Shown one piece after another: positions 25,202 to 32,205 of a stretch of DNA of 64,000 bases. The notes beneath the pieces were generated by a model. The model saw only the letters and a program-made list of their open reading frames with translations, made no database searches and had not been told where the DNA came from. Each line of letters begins with the position of its first letter. Positions within the stretch are counted from its first letter, which is position 1. The stretch lies in contig NC_021658.1 in NCBI RefSeq assembly GCF_000418325.1, forward strand, positions 12,566,501 through 12,630,500, written 5' to 3'. This stretch comes from Sorangium cellulosum So0157-2 (GTDB lineage Bacteria > Myxococcota_A > Polyangia > Polyangiales > Polyangiaceae). The position numbers and the translations under genes were made by a program.

Positions 25202-25948
25202 ATGAGCGCGCTCTACGATCGCATCGGCACGTGCTATTCCGCCACGCGAGGGACGGATCCCCGTATCGAGGCGCTGATCAAGGACGCCCTTGGCGATGCC
25301 CGCTCGGTGGTCAACGTCGGCGCGGGCACGGGCGCGTACGAGCCGACCGATCGAGAGGTGCTCGCGGTCGAGCCCTCGGCGACCATGATCGCGCAGAGGC
25401 GGCGCGGCTCGGCGCCAGCGCTCCAGGCCAGGGCCGAGAGCCTGCCCCTGCCCGACCGGAGCTTCGACGCCGCCCTGGCCGTCAACACGCTACATCACTG
25501 GACCGACCTGCGGGCAGGCCTGCGCGAGCTCCGCAGGGTCGCGCGCAAGCGAATCGTCATCTTCATGCGCGACCCGAGGAGCGGTCGACCTTTCTGGCTG
25601 ACCGAGGAGTATCTCCCCGCGCTCGACCCGTCACGCAAGTATTCCGCCATCGCCGACGCGATTCGAGAAGAGCTCCCGTCCGTCAAGGCGCTGCCCTTCG
25701 CGTTGCCTCGCGATTGCGCCGACGGTTTGTTCGTCGCGTACTGGGGGCGGCCCGAGATGTACCTGGACGGCGAGGTCCGGCGGAACATCTCGAATTTCGC
25801 GCTCGCGGAGGAGAATACCGTGGAGGAAGGGCTCGCGCGCTTGAGGGCGGACCTCGCGTCGGGGGAATGGGACCGCAAGCATGGAGAGCTGCGACGGCTG
25901 GAGGCGCTCGACCTGGGTCATCGCGCGCTGATCGCCGAGCTGGCGTGA
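25202..25948 (+). CDS. Class I SAM-dependent methyltransferase
   Basis: A 248-residue methyltransferase of the Methyltransf_11 type. Motif I is VVNVGAGTG (residues 36-44), the acidic end of strand 2 is VLAVEPS, motif II is FDAALAVNTLHHW, and motif III is RELRRVARKRIVIFMRDP. The N-terminal MSALYDRIGTCYSATRGTDPRI is typical of a small group acting on unidentified small molecules. ATG 25202. It is preceded by an 87-base gap after the SDR gene on the same strand, so co-transcription is possible. Confidence 0.88.
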   Translation: MSALYDRIGTCYSATRGTDPRIEALIKDALGDARSVVNVGAGTGAYEPTDREVLAVEPSATMIAQRRRGSAPALQARAESLPLPDRSFDAALAVNTLHHWTDLRAGLRELRRVARKRIVIFMRDPRSGRPFWLTEEYLPALDPSRKYSAIADAIREELPSVKALPFALPRDCADGLFVAYWGRPEMYLDGEVRRNISNFALAEENTVEEGLARLRADLASGEWDRKHGELRRLEALDLGHRALIAELA

Positions 25949-25976
25949 CGTACCCCCCGGGCGGAGAGCGCGCCGC

Positions 25977-26375
25977 TCACCTCGACTCCGGCGAGCGCCC
26001 GCCGCCCGTCAACCGTCGTGCCATCCACGAGAGCAGCAGCACGCCCGCGGCGTCGGCCGCGAAGTCGGCGACGGACGAGGTCCGGCGCGGCGACAACCCC
26101 TGCGCGAGCTCCTCCAGGCCGGCGCCGGCGAGCACGAGCGCCGGGCCGAGGCGCGGGAACGGAACCCCGCGGCGGAGCGGGCGCTGGCCGAGCGCCCCGT
26201 CGACGCAGACCGCGAGCAGGCCGAAGCCCAGCGCGTGCCCCACGAGGTCGGCGTGCGGGACCGAAGGGAGCGAGGTGGGGAGCAGGCCGAGGTAGGCGCC
26301 CGCGGAGGCGGCGGCGACCAGCGCGAGCTGGGCGCAGAGCAGGAGACGAAACTGGCTGCTCCGTGCGGCGGTCAT
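25977..26375 (-). CDS. VanZ-like membrane protein
   Basis: A 132-residue integral membrane protein resembling the VanZ family. About four membrane segments are visible: RLLLCAQLALVAAASAGAYL, a second hydrophobic stretch at VGHALGFGLLAVCV, PALVLAGAGLEELAQGL with the family-typical Glu, and the C-terminal VADFAADAAGVLLLSW, where D-x-x-A-D is characteristic. ATG 26375. The general function of VanZ-like proteins is not known apart from a link to glycopeptide resistance in some species. It converges with the methyltransferase gene. Confidence 0.8.
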   Translation of the reverse strand: MTAARSSQFRLLLCAQLALVAAASAGAYLGLLPTSLPSVPHADLVGHALGFGLLAVCVDGALGQRPLRRGVPFPRLGPALVLAGAGLEELAQGLSPRRTSSVADFAADAAGVLLLSWMARRLTGGGRSPESR

Positions 26376-26680
26376 GTGCACGGCGTAACGGCGGAGCGCG
26401 CGCGGGCAATCCGAGGCGAGCAGGCTCCACGAGAATTCCTCGAGCGCCACGGCTCCGCCACATCGGCTCCACGCCGCCGCCCTCGCCAGGCGCGAGCGGC
26501 CTCGCCCCGTCGCGCGCCGCTGCCGCGAGCCCATGGACGCGGCGCCACGCAGGCGCCGGCCTTGACATCCTCGAATCGTTTTGCTTCTTCTTGTCGGGTT
26601 CCTCACCACAGCAAACCGAATCGACGAGCGCGCTCCGGATTCGTAAGCACGCGCGGCGGTCCAATCTCGTACGCCTCCCT
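26376..26680. other. Divergent gap without recognised gene
   Basis: These 305 bases lie between the divergent VanZ-like and Cys-rich lipoprotein genes. A less G+C-rich segment at about 26560-26600 (TCGAATCGTTTTGCTTCTTC) is a possible promoter region. No coding sequence or structured RNA is recognised. Confidence 0.4.
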
Positions 26681-27694
26681 ATGGTCACGTCGATCTTCGG
26701 AATCTTCGATCCCGGGCGCCCGTGGGCTCGGCTCGTCCGCGCCGTACGCCCGCTCGCCGCCCTCGTCGCCGCGGTGACGCCCGTCGTCGCCTTGGCCCCC
26801 GGCTGCGGCGGTGATGCTCCACCTCCGCACGGCGCGGGCGGCGCCGGCGATCCGGGAGACTTCACCGTCGACATCGAGCTACCGCCCGACATCGAAGCTC
26901 GCCTGCTGGAGATCGCGACCGAGCTGGGCGCGGTCATCTGCGAGCGAGCTCGGAACTGCTGCGACCACTACGGATTCGAGCCTCGCACCGATTGCTTGCA
27001 GCTGGGCGGCGGGATCTTCGCCTTGCAGCTGGCCAGCGCCACGGAGCTCGGCGCCAAGGACCCGAGCGAGCTCGACTTCACCATCGACGACGCCATGGTC
27101 GAGCGTTGTCTGGAGGTCGCGCGCTCCGTCACGACCAAGTGTGCTTTCACCGACGAGGTCACCTTCGCTTGGTTCTGGCCTTGTTCGTCGGTCCTCAGCG
27201 TCGCTCCAAGAGGAGAAGAGCCCGAGGAGTGCAACGCCGACCCGATGTGCGAGGCCAAGCACGGTCCGGGCCATGGGTGCGCCATCGACAGCTGTCGTCC
27301 GATCGTCGAGGTCGAACGGGGAGCGGCCTGCGGGCCGCCCAACGAGGACGCCGTCATCCCCGTCTGCGGGGCGAGCGACCACTGCGAGATCGGCACCTGC
27401 GAGCGGCGATTGTCGCTCGGTGAGCCATGTGTCAGCACCAAGGAGTGCGTTTCAGAAGCCTACTGCGACAGCGTCTGTCTCCCACGTTCGCCGCTCGGTG
27501 CGCCCTGCCTTGAAGCCGCCTGCGCGGAGGGCCTGGCGTGCCGGTGCCCGACGTACGGTTGCGATGAGCCCTTCTGCTTCGAACCTCGCGACGTCGGCGA
27601 GCCCTGCTCGGTGGACGGCGAGTGCTCTTTCCCGGTGCTCTGCCAGGACGGCATCTGCAAACCGTCGAGCATCGGATTTTGCGAGCCTCCCTGA
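26681..27694 (+). CDS. Cysteine-rich secreted protein, probable lipoprotein
   Basis: A 337-residue protein. A long N-terminus leads into a hydrophobic stretch (ALVAAVTPVVALAPGC) that may be a lipobox. The mature half contains more than twenty Cys. The second half has repeated DHCEIGTCERRL, EYCDSVCLPRS and LCQDGICKPSS-type units, about one per 30-40 residues. These resemble the disulfide-rich repeats found in many myxobacterial outer-surface proteins. No enzyme motif is visible. ATG 26681; the codons before it in the same frame are Arg/Pro-rich and unlike a signal. Function unknown. Confidence 0.75.
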   Translation: MVTSIFGIFDPGRPWARLVRAVRPLAALVAAVTPVVALAPGCGGDAPPPHGAGGAGDPGDFTVDIELPPDIEARLLEIATELGAVICERARNCCDHYGFEPRTDCLQLGGGIFALQLASATELGAKDPSELDFTIDDAMVERCLEVARSVTTKCAFTDEVTFAWFWPCSSVLSVAPRGEEPEECNADPMCEAKHGPGHGCAIDSCRPIVEVERGAACGPPNEDAVIPVCGASDHCEIGTCERRLSLGEPCVSTKECVSEAYCDSVCLPRSPLGAPCLEAACAEGLACRCPTYGCDEPFCFEPRDVGEPCSVDGECSFPVLCQDGICKPSSIGFCEPP

Positions 27695-27755
27695 GCTCGC
27701 CAGGCGCGAGCAGCCCCTGCCGCGCGCCGAGAGAGCCGCAGCGCGGGCGTGTCGC

Positions 27756-28316
27756 TCACTTGTTGCGGAGGGTCTTCAGCGCGCCGGCCCACGCGAGCAG
27801 CTGGTCGAGCAGGGTGCCGACGGACGACTCGTGGCGGGAGCGGGGCTTGAACACGCTGAAATTCTCGAAGTCGTCGTATAGCGAGAGCGTGACCTGCGCG
27901 CGCACGTCCGCGACCTGGAGCTCGGCCATCACCAGCCGGAGCTGCTCGACGGCGCGGACGCCCCCCGCGCTGCCGTAGCTCACGAAGCCGGCCGCCTTGT
28001 TGTTCCACTCCTTGTACAGGTAATCGATCGCGTTCTTGAGCGCGCCCGAGGTGCCGTGGTTGTACTCCGGCGTGACGAACACGAAGGCGTCGAACGCGTC
28101 GATCTTCGCCGACCACGCCTTGGTGTGCGGCTTCGTGTACTGCCCCATGGACGGCGGCGCTGGCTCGTCGAGCAGCGGCAGATCGAAATCCTTGATATCG
28201 ACGAGCTCGTAGTCGGCGCCGCCCTTCTTCGTCGCCACGCCGTGCACCCACTTCGCGACGGCCTCGCCGTTCCGGCCCGGCCGCGTGCTCCCGAGGATGA
28301 TCGCTACCTTCAGCAT
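27756..28316 (-). CDS. NADPH-dependent FMN reductase
   Basis: A 186-residue flavodoxin-fold protein of the NADPH-dependent FMN reductase family. The FMN phosphate loop is LGSTRPGRNGEAVAKW (residues 8-23). The hallmark VFVTPEYNHGTSGALKNAIDYL lies near residue 80-101, with GFVSYGSAGGVRAVEQLR after it. These enzymes reduce FMN, quinones or azo dyes in the cytoplasm. ATG 28316 is preceded by a GGAG-type site. It stands alone between unrelated genes. Confidence 0.93.
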   Translation of the reverse strand: MLKVAIILGSTRPGRNGEAVAKWVHGVATKKGGADYELVDIKDFDLPLLDEPAPPSMGQYTKPHTKAWSAKIDAFDAFVFVTPEYNHGTSGALKNAIDYLYKEWNNKAAGFVSYGSAGGVRAVEQLRLVMAELQVADVRAQVTLSLYDDFENFSVFKPRSRHESSVGTLLDQLLAWAGALKTLRNK

Positions 28317-28960
28317 GTCTCCGCTCCTGGCAATGGTCCCTCTCCGGTCGCCCCAGCGGGCGGCGTGATGCTCATTCCCACGACACCCCGGCGGAGAGAA
28401 GGGACCTTCGACGTTACTGCCAGATCGAGGCTGCCACCAGCAAGGTCTCGCGCGTTCGCGCGAATGCGCGCCCGGTAGCTCCCACGCGTCGCGCAGGCCG
28501 GCCGGAGAGCAGCCTCTGCAGCAGCGGCGCTGGCGAGCTCGAGCGCGTCACGGCGTGCTCGGCGATGCAACGGCAGCCTCGGCGCCACGGGTGAGCGCCG
28601 TAGGCTCGATGATCAGGCCGAGCGCTGAGCGCAGCGCGAGCACAGCGAGCGGCCAGGTTGGCAAGCGCGGAAAATGCAGGAAGCGCCGGCACCGGCGGGC
28701 CGCCTGCTGCGAGCGTGCACGCGGCGTCGCAATCTGCCACACGCGTGCGCCTGGCGCATGGCGGCGCGCCGCAGCGGACACGCGCGATCCTCCGCGCAGA
28801 GCGCCTCCGAGCGCCCGCGGACGCGACGGAGGGCGACCTGGCACGGACGCTGCCTGAGCGGGTTGTGCGTGATAGCGAGCCCGCGGCGCATGGCCGCGAA
28901 GCGGGCTACGCGTGAGGCCGCCATCCGACATTCTGGCGAGCTGCGAGAGAGGAAACAACG
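28317..28960. other. 644-base gap with no supported gene
   Basis: This lies between the divergent FMN reductase and DUF6184-like lipoprotein genes. Several short reading frames exist on both strands, but all are Arg/Ala-rich with no ribosome site, signal peptide or conserved motif, as expected by chance at this G+C content. A decayed gene cannot be excluded. Confidence 0.4.
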
Positions 28961-29389
28961 ATGCAAAAGTGTCTCTGGGTTTCTTTGGCGACGACGATCG
29001 TCCTTGTTGGAGCCGCGGGCTGTGACGACGCCGCGGACACGATGAACGACGTGCTGCCCGGCGAGGAGTCGCGCGAGGCGCGCATCACACAGATCGCCGA
29101 GGCGGCGTGCGACCGGTACGCCGACACCGAGGCGGGCTGCCCTGGTTATGGCACCGGGGACGACCAGACCTATGAAACGGAAGAGGACTGCCAGCGCGAT
29201 TTCGAGGACCGCGCGGCCGAGCTGTGGCCCGCGAGCGAGTGCGGCTCGGGGCAGATCAACGATAGCCGCTACGACGTATGCGAGGAGCGCGCGAAGGCGG
29301 TCGCGTGCTCGCAGGGCGTCTTCGACGCGATCGCCGCGCTGGACGAGTGCAGCGCCGAGAGCGTGTGCACGGATCCCGCGGACAAGTGA
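28961..29389 (+). CDS. Small Cys-rich lipoprotein (DUF6184-like)
   Basis: A 142-residue lipoprotein. The signal peptide MQKCLWVSLATTIVLVGAAG is followed by Cys21 in a good lipobox. The mature part has eight further Cys in the pattern AACDRYADTEAGCPGYG, EDCQRDFE, ASECGSG, YDVCEERAKAVACSQG, DECSAESVC. This closely resembles the myxobacterial DUF6184 family. ATG 28961 has GAGAGAGG upstream. Function unknown. Confidence 0.8.
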   Translation: MQKCLWVSLATTIVLVGAAGCDDAADTMNDVLPGEESREARITQIAEAACDRYADTEAGCPGYGTGDDQTYETEEDCQRDFEDRAAELWPASECGSGQINDSRYDVCEERAKAVACSQGVFDAIAALDECSAESVCTDPADK

Positions 29390-29542
29390 CCCCCTCTCGG
29401 CGGGCTGCTGGACCGGCAGCCCGGCGAGATCTTCCCCTCGCGTCACCAGGTCCCCCACGGCTGGTGCCGCCGTGACAGGCGTACCGCTTCACCAGCCCGG
29501 GACGCCGGCGCGACGCGCGCTCCGAGTCCCGCCGTCGAGCGC

Positions 29543-29776
29543 CTAGGATTGCGCGTTCGCTCGTCGTCCCCGGGCCACAGCTGCGCCGAGCGCCGCGCCT
29601 ATCGCCGCGCCGAGCAGCAAGCCCAGCTGGCCTGTCGCCTCGTAGCCCCGAAGACCCCGGAACTCGAACCCGCTCGCGAGGTTGCCTCCGAAGAATGCCC
29701 CCAGGAGCAGCCCCAGGGGAGCCCCCGCCGCGGCCCCGACCGCGGCGCCGGTCACCCGCCGAACCACGTGCGTCAT
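29543..29776 (-). CDS. Small glycine-zipper membrane protein
   Basis: A 77-residue protein with two membrane helices rich in small residues: AAVGAAAGAPLGLLLGAFFGG and GLLLGAAIGAALGAAVARG. The GxxxG-type spacing is a glycine zipper. Basic ends (VVRRV, RGRRANA) suggest both termini are cytoplasmic. No family function is known. ATG 29776. It lies alone between convergent neighbours. Confidence 0.6.
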   Translation of the reverse strand: MTHVVRRVTGAAVGAAAGAPLGLLLGAFFGGNLASGFEFRGLRGYEATGQLGLLLGAAIGAALGAAVARGRRANAQS

Positions 29777-29850
29777 GGCGGCGAGCCTACCCGCATTCCC
29801 TCGGCGATCACAGCCAGGAATAGCTGCCGGGAGCGCTGGTCAGCGGGCGC

Positions 29851-31167
29851 TCATCCGGTACCCAACATGGCTTGCAGCCCCCGGGCCACGCTGTGGCGGA
29901 ACGTGGCGAACTCGTGGCCTCCAGGAGACTCGTAATAGGTCACCTGGTAGCCCTTCGCCTGCAGCACGGTGCGCAGGTGGCGATTGGCGGCGCGCTGGTC
30001 GACCCCGGGCATCCAGTCGATGAACGTGCCTGTCTCGAGCTGGCCCACGTCGATCCAGAACCGGATCGCCTTACGAGGCGCCATGGCGTACTGGCGAGTG
30101 AGCCACTCGGGCTCATCGTCCTTGCCGAGCACGAGCTGGGCGGCAGGGTGGTTGGCGTAACCCCAGCCGTGGGTGCCGGAGGTGGACATCACCGCTCCGA
30201 ACGCGGCGGGGCGCTCCAGCGCGGCGTGGGCCGCGGCGAGCCCGGTGTAACTGTTGCCGGCGAGGATGACGCGGTCCGGATCGGCGCTCACGTTGTAGCG
30301 CTCGCGCAGCATGGGCAGCAGCTCCTCCGCGAGCATCGCGGCGAACGCCGGGTTGCAGGCCGTCTCCGCGATGCGGGAGCGCACGATCTCCGCTGAGGGC
30401 GCGTTGTGCACGAACGCTACCACCGGCGGGACGATCGCCCTCGCGGCGATGAGGTTGTCGAGCCCGACATGCAGGCGGGCGACACGCAGCCAGCACTCCC
30501 CGTCCAGCATCACCACGAGCGGGTAAGACGCCCGGGTCGCCGTGAACCCCGGAGGAGTGTAGACGGTCACCGTCCGCTCGTTGCTCAGCGCGGCCGAGGC
30601 GAGCCGGTGCTCGACCATGGCGCCTGCGGGCGCGCCGGAGTGCTCGAACCAGCCGGGCTGCTCCGCCCCACCGAGGTCGAGGATCGACTCCCACCGGCGC
30701 TCCGGAAGCCAGAAATCCCCGGCGATGACCCCCGCCTGCGGGTATATGCGCCTCGGGTTCACCGGATCGACCTGCGCGCAGCCGAGCTGCGCGCGGAGGA
30801 GCCCCGCGGGGTCCCCCAGGAGGCTCGCGCTCGTCTCGGGCTCGTCCAGGAGGTACTGATAGACGGTGAGGACGTTGGCCGGCGCCGCGGCGCTCAGGTA
30901 CCACACGTCGGTGCCCTCCACCCTCCTCATCGGGTGCGACGGCCTCATCACGTCGGGGAAGATCTGCGCCCCTCGCACGGACACCCGCTGCGCGGGGCCG
31001 ATCCAGACGAACGTGACCAGCACCATCCGGTCGTCGATGGGCTCGACCAGCGGGCCCCCCGCGCTCCGCAAGAGGGACTCGAGCTCTGCGACCGCGGCCC
31101 GCGAATCACGGGCCGCGGCCTGCTGAAATTGCTGAAGATACCGGCTCACCGGCGCAGTCGATGACAT
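29851..31167 (-). CDS. Enterochelin esterase-like alpha/beta hydrolase
   Basis: A 438-residue protein with the two-part layout of enterochelin (ferric siderophore) esterases. An N-terminal early-Ig-like domain (VTFVWIGPAQRVSVRG, GTDVWYLSA) precedes a C-terminal esterase D domain. TVYTPPGF, YPLVVMLDGE, the nucleophile elbow LAGNSYTG (Ser near 304) and the C-terminal SPGGHEFATFR (catalytic His near 417) are visible. The start is ATG 31167, seven bases after AGGAGCT; an in-frame ATG at 31185 lacks such a site. No siderophore transport gene is adjacent, so iron release from a siderophore is only one possibility. The protein lacks a signal peptide. Confidence 0.88.
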   Translation of the reverse strand: MSSTAPVSRYLQQFQQAAARDSRAAVAELESLLRSAGGPLVEPIDDRMVLVTFVWIGPAQRVSVRGAQIFPDVMRPSHPMRRVEGTDVWYLSAAAPANVLTVYQYLLDEPETSASLLGDPAGLLRAQLGCAQVDPVNPRRIYPQAGVIAGDFWLPERRWESILDLGGAEQPGWFEHSGAPAGAMVEHRLASAALSNERTVTVYTPPGFTATRASYPLVVMLDGECWLRVARLHVGLDNLIAARAIVPPVVAFVHNAPSAEIVRSRIAETACNPAFAAMLAEELLPMLRERYNVSADPDRVILAGNSYTGLAAAHAALERPAAFGAVMSTSGTHGWGYANHPAAQLVLGKDDEPEWLTRQYAMAPRKAIRFWIDVGQLETGTFIDWMPGVDQRAANRHLRTVLQAKGYQVTYYESPGGHEFATFRHSVARGLQAMLGTG

Positions 31168-31281
31168 GAGAAGCTCCTGAATCAAAGGCCGGGCGACGCC
31201 CGGACGCGTGGCGCGCCCGCCCGGGCACCGGACGTGAACGCGGTTGGAAGGAGCGCGAGCGACGGACGGATCCAGGCCGCC

Positions 31282-32205
31282 TCAGCCGCCAGGGTCGCTC
31301 GGCTCCTGGTCGGACTCCGGCGAGCGACACCGCATGATCATGTGGATCTCGTTGCCCTTCTCGTTGTGCCACACCTCATCCATGAAGGTGCGGATGAGCA
31401 TCAGTCCGCGGCCGCTCGGCTTGTCCAGGTTGGCGAGGTCGGTCGGGTCGGGCAGGTCGCGCGGGTCGAAGCCGGGGCCCTCGTCGCGCACCACGTAGGT
31501 CGCCTCGGTCCGCGTCTCCCGCGCCACCACGACCACCCGCCGGTCCCGGTAGGGGCTCTCGGTCCGGCGCCGCTCGACGAGCGCCGAGAAGGCGCTCGGA
31601 TCCTCGTCGAGCAGCGACGAGCTCACCTCGAGGTTGCCGTGCACGATCGCGTTCACCAGCGCCTCGCGCAGCGCCACCGCGACCTGGATCCGGCCCGTCT
31701 CGTCGCACAGCCGCATCCGGCCCAGGCTCTGCTCGATGTGGCCCACCAGCGCGGGCACCTTCGCCACGTCGTTGTCGAGCTCGAAATGGGACTCGGTCGC
31801 CGTCAGGCACGCGAGCAGCTGCTGCTCCCGCCGGTCGAGCCGCGCCACCGCGAGGACGTTCTCGACCGTGCTCACGAGCTCCGCCGCGAGGCTCCGCTTC
31901 GCGACGTAGCTCGCGGCGCCGCGCCGGAGCGCCTGCACCGCGATCTCCTCGCTGCCGTGCGCCGTCATCAGGATCACCGGCAGGTACGGGTGCTCGCGGC
32001 GGATCGCCTCGACCAGCTCCAGGCCGTCCATCTGCGGCATCTGGAGATCGGTCAGGACGATCTCGGGCATCGCCTTCGCGATCGTCTGGAGCGCCTCGAC
32101 GCCGTTCTCGGCGTACATCGGCTCCATGCCGGCGCGCTTTTTGAGCAGGCTCCCGGAGAGGCGCCGATCCAACGGGGAGTCGTCCACCACGAGCACCCTC
32201 ACCAT
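31282..32205 (-). CDS. Response regulator with GHKL ATPase output (anti-sigma-like)
   Basis: A 307-residue protein. The receiver domain (residues 1-120) has VVDDS, the phosphoacceptor Asp53 in LTDLQMPQMDG, MTAHGS and a Lys in YVAKRS. The C-terminal third is an RsbW/SpoIIAB-type GHKL ATPase: the N-box REALVNAIVHGN, VRDEGPGFDP, and GRGLMLIRTFMDEV. Such combinations usually link phosphorelays to partner-switching regulation of a sigma factor or phosphatase. The ATG at 32205 overlaps the end of the hybrid kinase gene by seven bases. The pair almost certainly forms one pathway in which the upstream kinase or its HPt domain phosphorylates this receiver. Confidence 0.92.
   Translation of the reverse strand: MVRVLVVDDSPLDRRLSGSLLKKRAGMEPMYAENGVEALQTIAKAMPEIVLTDLQMPQMDGLELVEAIRREHPYLPVILMTAHGSEEIAVQALRRGAASYVAKRSLAAELVSTVENVLAVARLDRREQQLLACLTATESHFELDNDVAKVPALVGHIEQSLGRMRLCDETGRIQVAVALREALVNAIVHGNLEVSSSLLDEDPSAFSALVERRRTESPYRDRRVVVVARETRTEATYVVRDEGPGFDPRDLPDPTDLANLDKPSGRGLMLIRTFMDEVWHNEKGNEIHMIMRCRSPESDQEPSDPGG

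Noticed and set aside
28317..28960. Short genes in the gap after the FMN reductase
   Set aside because: Frames of about 80-140 codons exist on both strands but lack ribosome sites, signal peptides and motifs, and overlap one another heavily.
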